Made by a program: the position numbers and the translations under genes | In this document: positions 48,301 through 62,010 of the stretch, piece by piece | Layout: every line of letters begins with the position of its first letter | Position numbering within the stretch: the first letter of the stretch is position 1 | NCBI GenBank assembly: GCA_947568835.1 | Contig: OX387609.1 | Span: forward strand, 17,009,208 to 17,073,207 | Direction of reading: 5' to 3' | DNA length: 64,000 nucleotides | From: Protonemura montana | Taxonomy: Eukaryota; Arthropoda; Insecta; Plecoptera; Nemouridae | Notes under the pieces: generated by a model | What the model was told of the DNA's origin: nothing | The model's input: the letters and a program-made list of their open reading frames with translations, nothing else | The model's database searches: none

Positions 48301-50239
48301 CATGTCCTGCCCTATGTCCTGTCCCATGTCCTGCCCCATGTCCTGCCCCATGTCCTGTCCCATGTCCCATGTCCTGCCTCATGTCCTGCCCCATGTCCTG
48401 CCCCATAGCCTGGCCAATGTCCTGCCCCATGTCCTGTCCCATGTCCTGCCCCATGTTTTGCCCCATGTCCTGCCCCATGTCCTGCCCTATGTCCTGTCCC
48501 ATGTCCTGCCCCATGTCCTGCCCCATGTCCTGCCCTATGTCCTGCCCCATGTCCTGCCCCATGTCCTGCCCCATGTCCTGCCCTATGTCCTGCCCCATGT
48601 CCTGCCCCATGTCCTGCCCCATGTCCTGTCCCATGTCATGTCCCATGTCCTGCTCCATGTCCTGCCCCATGTCCTGCCCCATGTCCTGCCCTATGTCCTG
48701 CCCCATGTCTTGCCCCATGTCCTGCCCCATGTCCTGCCCCATGTCCTGCCCCATGTCCTGCCCCATGTCCTGCCCCATGTCCCATGTCCTGCCCCATGTC
48801 CTGCCCCTTGTCCTGTCCCATTTCCTGCCCCATGTCCTACCCCATGTCTTTCCCATGTCCTGCCCCATGTCCTGCCCCATGTCCTGCCTCATGTCCTGCC
48901 CCATGTCTTGCCCCATGTCCCATGTCCTGCCCCATGTCCTGCCCCATGTCCTGCCCCATGTCCTGCCCTATGTCCTGTCTTATGTTCTGCCCCATGTAAT
49001 GCCCCATGTCCTGCTCCATGTCCTCCCCCTGTCCTGCCCTATGTCTTATGTCCTGCCCCATGTCCTGCCTCATGTCCTGCCCCATGTCCTGCCCTAAGTC
49101 CTGTCCCATGTCCTGCCCCATTTCCTGCCCCATGTCCTGCTCCATGTCCTGCCCCATGTCCTGCCTCATGTCCTGCCCCATGTCCTGCCCTAAGTCCTGT
49201 CCCATGTCCTGCCCCATTTCCTGCCCCATGTCCTGCTCCATGTCCTGCCCCATGTCCTGCCCCATGTCCCGCTCCATGTCCTCCCCCTGTCCTGCCTCAT
49301 GTCCCATGTCCTGCCCCATGTCCTGCCCCATGTCCTGCCCCATGTCCTGCCCCATGTCCTGTCCCATGTCCTGCCCCATGTTTTGCCCCATGTCCTGTCC
49401 AATGTCCTGCCTTATGTCCTGCCCCATGTCCTGCCCCATGTCCTGCCCCATGTCCTGCCCCATGTCCTGCCCTATGTCCTGCCCCATGTCCTGCCCCATG
49501 TCCTGCCCTATGTCCTGTCCCAAGTCCTGTCCCATGTCCTGCCCCATGTCCTGCCCCATGTCCTTCCCTATGTCCTGTCCCATGTCCTGCCCCATGTCCT
49601 GCCCCATGTCCTGCTCCATGTCCTGTCCCATGTCCTGCCCCATGTCCTGCCCCATGTCCTGCCCCATGTCCTGCCCTATGTCCTGTCCCATGTCCTGCCC
49701 CATGTCCTGCCCCATGTCCTGCCCCATGTCCTGCCCCATGTCTTTCCCCATGTCCCATGTCCTGCCTCATGTCCTGCCCCATGTCCTGCCCCATAGCCTG
49801 GCCAATGTCCTACCCTATGTCCTGCCCCATTTCCTGCCCCATGTCCTGCCCCATTTCCTGCCCCATGTCCTGCCCCATGTCCTGCCCCATGTCCTGCCCC
49901 ATGTCCTGCCCCATGTCCTGTCCCATGTCCTGCCCAATGTCCTGCCCCATGTCCTGCTCCATGTCCTGCCCCATGTCCTGCCCCATGTCCTGCCCTATGT
50001 CCTGCCCCATGTCCTGCCCCATGTCCTGCCCCATGTCCTGCCCCATGTCCTGCCCCATGTCCTGCCCCATGTCCTGCCCCATGTCCTGTCCCATTTCATG
50101 TCCCATGTCCTGCTCCATGTCCTGCCCCATGTCCTGCCCCATGTCCTGCCCTATGTCCTGCCCCATGTCTTGCCCCATGTCCTGCCCCATGTCCTGCCCC
50201 ATGTCCTGCCCCATGTCCTGCCCCATGTCCTGCCCCATG

Positions 50240-51290
50240 TCCCATGTCCTGTCCCATGTCCTGCCCCTTGTCCTGTCCCATTTCCTGCCCCATGTCCTAC
50301 CCCATGTCCTGCCCCATGTCCTGCCCCATGTCCTGCCCCATGTCCTGCCTCATGTCCTGCCCCATGTCTTGCCCCATGTTCCATGTCCTGCCCCATGTCC
50401 TGCCCCATGTCCTGCCCCATGTCCTGCCTCATGTCCTGCCCCATGTCTTGCCCCATGTTCCATGTCCTGCCCCATGTCCTGCCCCATGTCCTGCCCCATG
50501 TCCTGCCCTATGTCCTGTCTTATGTCCTGCCCCATGTAATGCCCCATGTCCTGCTCCATGTCCTCCCCCTGTCCTGCCCTATGTCTTATGTCCTGCCCCA
50601 TGTCCTGCCTCATGTCCTGCCCCATGTCCTGCCCTATGTCCTGTCCCATGTCCTGCCCCATTTCCTGCCCCATGTCCTGCTCCATGTCCTGCCCCATGTC
50701 CTGCCCCATGTCCCGCTCCATGTCCTCCCCCTGTCCTGCCTCATGTCCCATGTCCTGCCCCATGTCCTGCCCCATGTCCTGCCCCATGTCCTGCCCCATG
50801 TCCTGTCCCATGTCCTGCCCCATGTTTTGCCCCATGTCCTGTCCAATGTCCTGCCTTATGTCCTGCCCCATGTCCTGCCCCATGTCCTGCCCCATGTCCT
50901 GCCCCATGTCCTGCCCTATGTCCTGCCCCATGTCCCGCTCCATGTCCTCCCCCTGTCCTGCCTCATGTCCCATGTCCTGCCCCATGTCCTGCCCCATGTC
51001 CTGCCCCATGTCCTGCCCCATGTCCTGTCCCATGTCCTGCCCCATGTTTTGCCCCATGTCCTGTCCAATGTCCTGCCTTATGTCCTGCCCCATGTCCTGC
51101 CCCATGTCCTGCCCCATGTCCTGCCCCATGTCCTGCCCTATGTCCTGCCCCATGTCCTGCCCCATGTCCTGCCCTATGTCCTGTCTCATGTCCTGTCCCA
51201 TGTCCTGCCCCATGTCCTGCCCCATGTCCTTCCCTATGTCCTGTCCCATGTCCTGCCCCATGTCCTGCCCCATGTCCTGCTCCATGTCCT
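50240..51290. repeat. Array block duplicated at about 55440-56490 (offset 5198 bp)
   Basis: Two closely spaced copies of CTTGCCCCATGTTCCATG and the twin CCCGCTCCATGTCCTCCCC markers occur at the same relative positions in both blocks, at a constant offset of 5198 bp. The blocks then diverge by internal deletion. Confidence 0.7.
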
Positions 51291-54200
51291 GTCCCATGTC
51301 CTGCCCCATGTCCTGCCCCATGTCCTGCCCCATGTCCTGCCCTATGTCCTGTCCCATGTCCTGCCCCATGTCCTGCCCCATGTCCTGCCCCATGTCCTGC
51401 CCCATGTCTTTCCCCATGTCCCATGTCCTGCCTCATGTCCTGCCCCATGTCCTGCCCCATAGCCTGGCCAATGTCCTGCCCCATGTCCTGTCCCATGTCC
51501 TGCCCCATGTTTTGCCCCATGTCCTGCCCCATGTCCTGCCCTATGTCCTGTCCCATGTCCTGCCCCATGTCCTGCCCCATGTCCTGTCCCATGTCCTGCC
51601 TCATGTCCTACCCTATGTCCTGCCCCATTTCCTGCCCCATGTCCTGCCCCATGTCCTGCCCCATGTCCTGCCCCATGTCCTGCCCCATGTCCTGCCCCAT
51701 GTCTTGCCCCATGTCCCATGTCCTGCCCCATGTCCTGCCCCATGTCCTACCCCATGTCCTGCCCTATGTCCTGTCTTATGTCCTGCCCCATGTCCTGCCC
51801 CATGTCCTGCTCCATGTCCTGCCCCATGTCCTGCTCCATGTCCCATGTCCTGCCCCATGTCCTGCCCCATGTCCTGTCCCATGTCCTGCCTCATGTCCTG
51901 CCCCATGTCCTGCCCCATGTCCTGCCCCATGTCCTGCCCCATGTCCTGTCCCATGTCCTGCCCCATGTCATGCCCCATGTCCTGCCCCATGTCCTGCCCC
52001 ATATCCCATGTCCTGCCCCATGTCCTGCCCTATGTCCTGCCCCATGTCCTGCCCCATTTTCTGCTCCATGTCCCGCCCCATGTCCTGCCCCATGTCCCAT
52101 GTCATGCCCCATGTCCTGCCCCATGTCCTGCCCCATGTCCTGTCCCATGTCCTGCTCCATGTCCTGCCCCATGTCCTGCCCCATGTCCTGCCCCATGTCC
52201 TGCCCCATGTCCTGCCCCATGTCCTGCCCTATGTCCTGCCCCATGTCCTGCCCCATGTCCTGCCCCATGTCCTGCCCTATGTCCTGCCCCATGTCCTGCC
52301 CCATGTCCTGCCCCATGTCCTGTCCCATGTCATGTCCCATGTCCTGCTCCATGTCCTGCCCCATGTCCTGCCCCATGTCCTGCCCTATGTCCTGCCCCAT
52401 GTCTTGCCCCATGTCCTGCCCCATGTCCTGCCCCATGTCCTGCCCCATGTCCTGCCCCATGTCCTGCCCCATGTCCCATGTCCTGCCCCATGTCCTGCCC
52501 CTTGTCATGTCCCATTTCCTGCCCCATGTCCTACCCCATGTCTTTCCCATGTCCTGCCCCATGTCCTGCCCCATGTCCTGCCTCATGTCCTGCCCCATGT
52601 CTTGCCCCATGTCCCATGTCCTGCCCCATGTCCTGCCCCATGTCCTGCCCCATGTCCTGCCCTATGTCCTGTCTTATGTCCTTCCCCATGTAATGCCCCA
52701 TGTCCTGCTCCATGTCCTCCCCCTGTCCTGCCCTATGTCTTATGTCCTGCCCCATGTCCTGCCTCATGTCCTGCCCCATGTCCTGCCCTAAGTCCTGTCC
52801 CATGTCCTGCCCCATTTCCTGCCCCATGTCCTGCTCCATGTCCTGCCCCATGTCCTGCCCCATGTCCCGCTCCATGTCCTCCCCCTGTCCTGCCTCATGT
52901 CCCATGTCCTGCCCCATGTCCTGCCCCATGTCCTGCCCCATGTCCTGCCCCATGTCCTGTCCCATGTCCTGCCCCATGTTTTGCCCCATGTCCTGTCCAA
53001 TGTCCTGCCTTATGTCCTGCCCCATGTCCTGCCCCATGTCCTGCCCCATGTCCTGCCCCATGTCCTGCCCTATGTCCTGCCCCATGTCCTGCCCCATGTC
53101 CTGCCCTATGTCCTGTCCCAAGTCCTGTCCCATGTCCTGCCCCATGTCCTGCCCCATGTCCTTCCCTATGTCCTGTCCCATGTCCTGCCCCATGTCCTGC
53201 CCCATGTCCTGCTCCATGTCCTGTCCCATGTCCTGCCCCATGTCCTGCCCCATGTCCTGCCCCATGTCCTGCCCTATGTCCTGTCCCATGTCCTGCCCCA
53301 TGTCCTGCCCCATGTCCTGCCCCATGTCCTGCCCCATGTCTTTCCCCATGTCCCATGTCCTGCCTCATGTCCTGCCCCATGTCCTGCCCCATAGCCTGGC
53401 CAATGTCCTGCCCCATGTCCTGTCCCATGTCCTGCCCCATGTTTTGCCCCATGTCCTGCCCCATGTCCTGCCCTATGTCCTGTCCCATGTCCTGCCCCAT
53501 GTCCTGCCCCATGTCCTGTCCCATGTCCTGCCTCATGTCCTGCCCCATGTCCTGCCCCATGTCCTGTCCCATGTCCTGCCCAATGTCCTGCCCCATGTCC
53601 TGCTCCATGTCCTGCCCCATGTCCTGCCCCATGTCCTGCCCTATGTCCTGCCCCATGTCCTGCCCCATGTCCTGCCCCATGTCCTGCCCTATGTCCTGCC
53701 CCATGTCCTGCCCCATGTCCTGCCCCATGTCCTGTCCCATTTCATGTCCCATGTCCTGCTCCATGTCCTGCCCCATGTCCTGCCCCATGTCCTGCCCTAT
53801 GTCCTGCCCCATGTCTTGCCCCATGTCCTGCCCCATGTCCTGCCCCATGTCCTGCCCCATGTCCTGCCCCATGTCCTGCCCCATGTCCCATGTCCTGCCC
53901 CATGTCCTGCCCCTTGTCCTGTCCCATTTCCTGCCCCATGTCCTACCCCATGTCCTGCCCCATGTCCTGCCCCATGTCCTGCCCCATGTCCTGCCTCATG
54001 TCCTGCCCCATGTCTTGCCCCATGTTCCATGTCCTGCCCCATGTCCTGCCCCATGTCCTGCCCCATGTCCTGCCTCATGTCCTGCCCCATGTCTTGCCCC
54101 ATGTTCCATGTCCTGCCCCATGTCCTGCCCCATGTCCTGCCCCATGTCCTGCCCTATGTCCTGTCTTATGTCCTGCCCCATGTAATGCCCCATGTCCTGC

Positions 54201-56619
54201 TCCATGTCCTCCCCCTGTCCTGCCCTATGTCTTATGTCCTGCCCCATGTCCTGCCTCATGTCCTGCACCATGTCCTGCCCTATGTCCTGTCCCATGTCCT
54301 GCCCCATTTCCTGCCCCATGTCCTGCTCCATGTCCTGCCCCATGTCCTGCCCCATGTCCCGCTCCATGTCCTCCCCCTGTCCTGCCTCATGTCCCATGTC
54401 CTGCCCCATGTCCTGCCCCATGTCCTGCCCCATGTCCTGCCCCATGTCCTGTCCCATGTCCTGCCCCATGTTTTGCCCCATGTCCTGTCCAATGTCCTGC
54501 CTTATGTCCTGCCCCATGTCCTGCCCCATGTCCTGCCCCATGTCCTGCCCCATGTCCTGCCCTATGTCCTGCCCCATGTCCTGCCCCATGTCCTGCCCTA
54601 TGTCCTGTCCCAAGTCCTGTCCCATGTCCTGCCCCATGTCCTGCCCCATGTCCTTCCCTATGTCCTGTCCCATGTCCTGCCCCATGTCCTGCCCCATGTC
54701 CTGCTCCATGTCCTGTCCCATGTCCTGCCCCATGTCCTGCCCCATGTCCTGCCCCATGTCCTGCCCTATGTCCTGTCCCATGTCCTGCCCCATGTCCTGC
54801 CCCATGTCCTGCCCCATGTCCTGCCCCATGTCTTTCCCCATGTCCCATGTCCTGCCTCATGTCCTGCCCCATGTCCTGCCCCATAGCCTGGCCAATGTCC
54901 TGCCCCATGTCCTGTCCCATGTCCTGCCCCATGTTTTGCCCCATGTCCTGCCCCATGTCCTGCCCTATGTCCTGTCCCATGTCCTGCCCCATGTCCTGCC
55001 CCATGTCCTGTCCCATGTCCTGCCTCATGTCCTACCCTATGTCCTGCCCCATTTCCTGCCCCATGTCCTGCCCCATGTCCTGCCCCATGTCCTGCCCCAT
55101 GTCCTGCCCCATGTCCTGTCCCATGTCCTGCCCAATGTCCTGCCCCATGTCCTGCTCCATGTCCTGCCCCATGTCCTGCCCCATGTCCTGCCCTATGTCC
55201 TGCCCCATGTCCTGCCCCATGTCCTGCCCCATGTCCTGCCCTATGTCCTGCCCCATGTCCTGCCCCATGTCCTGCCCCATGTCCTGTCCCATTTCATGTC
55301 CCATGTCCTGCTCCATGTCCTGCCCCATGTCCTGCCCCATGTCCTGCCCTATGTCCTGCCCCATGTCTTGCCCCATGTCCTGCCCCATGTCCTGCCCCAT
55401 GTCCTGCCCCATGTCCTGCCCCATGTCCTGCCCCATGTCCCATGTCCTGCCCCATGTCCTGCCCCTTGTCCTGTCCCATTTCCTGCCCCATGTCCTACCC
55501 CATGTCCTGCCCCATGTCCTGCCCCATGTCCTGCCCCATGTCCTGCCTCATGTCCTGCCCCATGTCTTGCCCCATGTTCCATGTCCTGCCCCATGTCCTG
55601 CCCCATGTCCTGCCCCATGTCCTGCCTCATGTCCTGCCCCATGTCTTGCCCCATGTTCCATGTCCTGCCCCATGTCCTGCCCCATGTCCTGCCCCATGTC
55701 CTGCCCTATGTCCTGTCTTATGTCCTGCCCCATGTAATGCCCCATGTCCTGCTCCATGTCCTCCCCCTGTCCTGCCCTATGTCTTATGTCCTGCCCCATG
55801 TCCTGCCTCATGTCCTGCCCCATGTCCTGCCCTATGTCCTGTCCCATGTCCTGCCCCATTTCCTGCCCCATGTCCTGCTCCATGTCCTGCCCCATGTCCT
55901 GCCCCATGTCCCGCTCCATGTCCTCCCCCTGTCCTGCCTCATGTCCCATGTCCTGCCCCATGTCCTGCCCCATGTCCTGCCCCATGTCCTGCCCCATGTC
56001 CTGTCCCATGTCCTGCCCCATGTTTTGCCCCATGTCCTGTCCAATGTCCTGCCTTATGTCCTGCCCCATGTCCTGCCCCATGTCCTGCCCCATGTCCTGC
56101 CCCATGTCCTGCCCTATGTCCTGCCCCATGTCCCGCTCCATGTCCTCCCCCTGTCCTGCCTCATGTCCCATGTCCTGCCCCATGTCCTGCCCCATGTCCT
56201 GCCCCATGTCCTGCCCCATGTCCTGTCCCATGTCCTGCCCCATGTTTTGCCCCATGTCCTGTCCAATGTCCTGCCTTATGTCCTGCCCCATGTCCTGCCC
56301 CATGTCCTGCCCCATGTCCTGCCCCATGTCCTGCCCTATGTCCTGCCCCATGTCCTGCCCCATGTCCTGCCCTATGTCCTGTCTCATGTCCTGTCCCATG
56401 TCCTGCCCCATGTCCTGCCCCATGTCCTTCCCTATGTCCTGTCCCATGTCCTGCCCCATGTCCTGCCCCATGTCCTGCTCCATGTCCTGTCCCATGTCCT
56501 GCCCCATGTCCTGTCCCATGTCCTGCCCCATGTCCTGCCCCATGTCCTGCCCCATGTCCTACCCCATGTCCTGCCCTATGTCCTGTCTTATGTCCTGCCC
56601 CATGTCCTGCCCCATGTCC

Positions 56620-59600
56620 TGCTCCATGTCCTGCCCCATGTCCTGCTCCATGTCCCATGTCCTGCCCCATGTCCTGCCCCATGTCCTGTCCCATGTCCTG
56701 CCCCATGTCATGCCCCATGTCCTGCCCCATGTCCTGCCCCATATCCCATGTCCTGCCCCATGTCCTGCCCTATGTCCTGCCCCATGTCCTGCCCCATTTT
56801 CTGCTCCATGTCCCGCCCCATGTCCTGCCCCATGTCCCATGTCATGCCCCATGTCCTGCCCCATGTCCTGCCCCATGTCCTGTCCCATGTCCTGCTCCAT
56901 GTCCTGCCCCATGTCCTGCCCCATGTCCTGCCCCATGTCCTGCCCCATGTCCTGCCCCATGTCCTGCCCTATGTCCTGCCCCATGTCCTGCCCCATGTCC
57001 TGCCCCATGTCCTGCCCTATGTCCTGCCCCATGTCCTGCCCCATGTCCTGCCCCATGTCCTGTCCCATGTCATGTCCCATGTCCTGCTCCATGTCCTGCC
57101 CCATGTCCTGCCCCATGTCCTGCCCTATGTCCTGCCCCATGTCTTGCCCCATGTCCTGCCCCATGTCCTGCCCCATGTCCTGCCCCATGTCCTGCCCCAT
57201 GTCCTGCCCCATGTCCCATGTCCTGCCCCATGTCCTGCCCCTTGTCCTGTCCCATTTCCTGCCCCATGTCCTACCCCATGTCTTTCCCATGTCCTGCCCC
57301 ATGTCCTGCCCCATGTCCTGCCTCATGTCCTGCCCCATGTCTTGCCCCATGTCCCATGTCCTGCCCCATGTCCTGCCCCATGTCCTGCCCCATGTCCTGC
57401 CCTATGTCCTGTCTTATGTCCTTCCCCATGTAATGCCCCATGTCCTGCTCCATGTCCTCCCCCTGTCCTGCCCTATGTCTTATGTCCTGCCCCATGTCCT
57501 GCCTCATGTCCTGCCCCATGTCCTGCCCTAAGTCCTGTCCCATGTCCTGCCCCATTTCCTGCCCCATGTCCTGCTCCATGTCCTGCCCCATGTCCTGCCC
57601 CATGTCCCGCTCCATGTCCTCCCCCTGTCCTGCCTCATGTCCCATGTCCTGCCCCATGTCCTGCCCCATGTCCTGCCCCATGTCCTGCCCCATGTCCTGT
57701 CCCATGTCCTGCCCCATGTTTTGCCCCATGTCCTGTCCAATGTCCTGCCTTATGTCCTGCCCCATGTCCTGCCCCATGTCCTGCCCCATGTCCTGCCCCA
57801 TGTCCTGCCCTATGTCCTGCCCCATGTCCTGCCCCATGTCCTGCCCTATGTCCTGTCCCAAGTCCTGTCCCATGTCCTGCCCCATGTCCTGCCCCATGTC
57901 CTTCCCTATGTCCTGTCCCATGTCCTGCCCCATGTCCTGCCCCATGTCCTGCTCCATGTCCTGTCCCATGTCCTGCCCCATGTCCTGCCCCATGTCCTGC
58001 CCCATGTCCTGCCCTATGTCCTGTCCCATGTCCTGCCCCATGTCCTGCCCCATGTCCTGCCCCATGTCCTGCCCCATGTCTTTCCCCATGTCCCATGTCC
58101 TGCCTCATGTCCTGCCCCATGTCCTGCCCCATAGCCTGGCCAATGTCCTGCCCCATGTCCTGTCCCATGTCCTGCCCCATGTTTTGCCCCATGTCCTGCC
58201 CCATGTCCTGCCCTATGTCCTGTCCCATGTCCTGCCCCATGTCCTGCCCCATGTCCTGTCCCATGTCCTGCCTCATGTCCTACCCTATGTCCTGCCCCAT
58301 TTCCTGCCCCATGTCCTGCCCCATGTCCTGCCCCATGTCCTGCCCCATGTCCTGCCCCATGTCCTGTCCCATGTCCTGCCCAATGTCCTGCCCCATGTCC
58401 TGCTCCATGTCCTGCCCCATGTCCTGCCCCATGTCCTGCCCTATGTCCTGCCCCATGTCCTGCCCCATGTCCTGCCCCATGTCCTGCCCTATGTCCTGCC
58501 CCATGTCCTGCCCCATGTCCTGCCCCATGTCCTGTCCCATTTCATGTCCCATGTCCTGCTCCATGTCCTGCCCCATGTCCTGCCCCATGTCCTGCCCTAT
58601 GTCCTGCCCCATGTCTTGCCCCATGTCCTGCCCCATGTCCTGCCCCATGTCCTGCCCCATGTCCTGCCCCATGTCCTGCCCCATGTCCCATGTCCTGCCC
58701 CATGTCCTGCCCCTTGTCCTGTCCCATTTCCTGCCCCATGTCCTACCCCATGTCCTGCCCCATGTCCTGCCCCATGTCCTGCCCCATGTCCTGCCTCATG
58801 TCCTGCCCCATGTCTTGCCCCATGTTCCATGTCCTGCCCCATGTCCTGCCCCATGTCCTGCCCCATGTCCTGCCTCATGTCCTGCCCCATGTCTTGCCCC
58901 ATGTTCCATGTCCTGCCCCATGTCCTGCCCCATGTCCTGCCCCATGTCCTGCCCTATGTCCTGTCTTATGTCCTGCCCCATGTAATGCCCCATGTCCTGC
59001 TCCATGTCCTCCCCCTGTCCTGCCCTATGTCTTATGTCCTGCCCCATGTCCTGCCTCATGTCCTGCCCCATGTCCTGCCCTATGTCCTGTCCCATGTCCT
59101 GCCCCATTTCCTGCCCCATGTCCTGCTCCATGTCCTGCCCCATGTCCTGCCCCATGTCCCGCTCCATGTCCTCCCCCTGTCCTGCCTCATGTCCCATGTC
59201 CTGCCCCATGTCCTGCCCCATGTCCTGCCCCATGTCCTGCCCCATGTCCTGTCCCATGTCCTGCCCCATGTTTTGCCCCATGTCCTGTCCAATGTCCTGC
59301 CTTATGTCCTGCCCCATGTCCTGCCCCATGTCCTGTCCCATGTCCTGCCTCATGTCCTGCCCCATGTCCTGCCCCATGTCCTGCCCCATGTCCTGCCCCA
59401 TGTCCTGTCCCATGTCCTGCCCCATGTCATGCCCCATGTCCTGCCCCATGTCCTGCCCCATATCCCATGTCCTGCCCCATGTCCTGCCCTATGTCCTGCC
59501 ACATGTCCTGCCCCATTTTCTGCTCCATGTCCCGCCCCATGTCCTGCCCCATGTCCCATGTCATGCCCCATGTCCTGCCCCATGTCCTGCCCCATGTCCT

Positions 59601-62010
59601 GTCCCATGTCCTGCTCCATGTCCTGCCCCATGTCCTGCCCCATGTCCTGCCCCATGTCCTGCCCCATGTCCTGCCCCATGTCCTGCCCTATGTCCTGCCC
59701 CATGTCCTGCCCCATGTCCTGCCCCATGTCCTGCCCTATGTCCTGCCCCATGTCCTGCCCCATGTCCTGCCCCATGACCTGTCCCATGTCATGTCCCATG
59801 TCCTGCTCCATGTCCTGCCCCATGTCCTGCCCCATGTCCTGCCCTATGTCCTGCCCCATGTCTTGCCCCATGTCCTGCCCCATGTCCTGCCCCATGTCCT
59901 GCCCCATGTCCTGCCCCATGTCCTGCCCCATGTCCCATGTCCTGCCCCATGTCCTGCCCCTTGTCCTGTCCCATTTCCTGCCCCATGTCCTACCCCATGT
60001 CTTTCCCATGTCCTGCCCCATGTCCTGCCCCATGTCCTGCCTCATGTCCTGCCCCATGTCTTGCCCCATGTCCCATGTCCTGCCCCATGTCCTGCCCCAT
60101 GTCCTGCCCCATGTCCTGCCCTATGTCCTGTCTTATGTCCTGCCCCATGTAATGCCCCATGTCCTGCTCCATGTCCTCCCCCTGTCCTGCCCTATGTCTT
60201 ATGTCCTGCCCCATGTCCTGCCTCATGTCCTGCCCCATGTCCTGCCCTAAGTCCTGTCCCATGTCCTGCCCCATTTCCTGCCCCATGTCCTGCTCCATGT
60301 CCTGCCCCATGTCCTGCCCCATGTCCCGCTCCATGTCCTCCCCCTGTCCTGCCTCATGTCCCATGTCCTGCCCCATGTCCTGCCCCATGTCCTGCCCCAT
60401 GTCCTGCCCCATGTCCTGTCCCATGTCCTGCCCCATGTTTTGCCCCATGTCCTGTCCAATGTCCTGCCTTATGTCCTGCCCCATGTCCTGCCCCATGTCC
60501 TGCCCCATGTCCTGCCCCATGTCCTGCCCTATGTCCTGCCCCATGTCCTGCCCCATGTCCTGCCCTATGTCCTGTCCCAAGTCCTGTCCCATGTCCTGCC
60601 CCATGTCCTGCCCCATGTCCTTCCCTATGTCCTGTCCCATGTCCTGCCCCATGTCCTGCCCCATGTCCTGCTCCATGTCCTGTCCCATGTCCTGCCCCAT
60701 GTCCTGCCCCATGTCCTGCCCCATGTCCTGCCCTATGTCCTGTCCCATGTCCTGCCCCATGTCCTGCCCCATGTCCTGCCCCATGTCTTGCCCCATGTCT
60801 TTCCCCATGTCCCATGTCCTGCCTCATGTCCTGCCCCATGTCCTGCCCCATAGCCTGGCCAATGTCCTGCCCCATGTCCTGTCCCATGTCCTGCCCCATG
60901 TTTTGCCCCATGTCCTGCCCCATGTCCTGCCCTATGTCCTGTCCCATGTCCTGCCCCATGTCCTGCCCCATGTCCTGTCCCATGTCCTGCCTCATGTCCT
61001 ACCCTATGTCCTGCCCCATTTCCTGCCCCATGTCCTGCCCCATGTCCTGCCCCATGTCCTGCCCCATGTCCTGCCCCATGTCCTGTCCCATGTCCTGCCC
61101 AATGTCCTGCCCCATGTCCTGCTCCATGTCCTGCCCCATGTCCTGCCCCATGTCCTGCCCTATGTCCTGCCCCATGTCCTGCCCCATGTCCTGCCCCATG
61201 TCCTGCCCTATGTCCTGCCCCATGTCCTGCCCCATGTCCTGCCCCATGTCCTGTCCCATTTCATGTCCCATGTCCTGCTCCATGTCCTGCCCCATGTCCT
61301 GCCCCATGTCCTGCCCTATGTCCTGCCCCATGTCTTGCCCCATGTCCTGCCCCATGTCCTGCCCCATGTCCTGCCCCATGTCCTGCCCCATGTCCTGCCC
61401 CATGTCCCATGTCCTGCCCCATGTCCTGCCCCTTGTCCTGTCCCATTTCCTTCCCCATGTCCTACCCCATGTCCTGCCCCATGTCCTGCCCCATGTCCTG
61501 CCCCATGTCCTGCCTCATGTCCTGCCCCATGTCTTGCCCCATGTTCCATGTCCTGCCCCATGTCCTGCCCCATGTCCTGCCCCATGTCCTGCCTCATGTC
61601 CTGCCCCATGTCTTGCCCCATGTTCCATGTCCTGCCCCATGTCCTGCCCCATGTCCTGCCCCATGTCCTGCCCTATGTCCTGTCTTATGTCCTGCCCCAT
61701 GTAATGCCCCATGTCCTGCTCCATGTCCTCCCCCTGTCCTGCCCTATGTCTTATGTCCTGCCCCATGTCCTGCCTCATGTCCTGCCCCATGTCCTGCCCT
61801 ATGTCCTGTCCCATGTCCTGCCCCATTTCCTGCCCCATGTCCTGCTCCATGTCCTGCCCCATGTCCTGCCCCATGTCCCGCTCCATGTCCTCCCCCTGTC
61901 CTGCCTCATGTCCCATGTCCTGCCCCATGTCCTGCCCCATGTCCTGCCCCATGTCCTGCCCCATGTCCTGTCCCATGTCCTGCCCCATGTTTTGCCCCAT
62001 GTCCTGTCCA
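56620..62010. repeat. Near-tandem duplication of a 2719-bp higher-order unit in the array
   Basis: From about 56620-59290 the variant pattern repeats at 59340-62010 with an offset of 2719 bp. CATGTCTTTCCCATGTCC (57280, 59999) and CATAGCCTGGCCAATG (58132, 60850) are example markers. The few differences are single-base. Confidence 0.75.
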
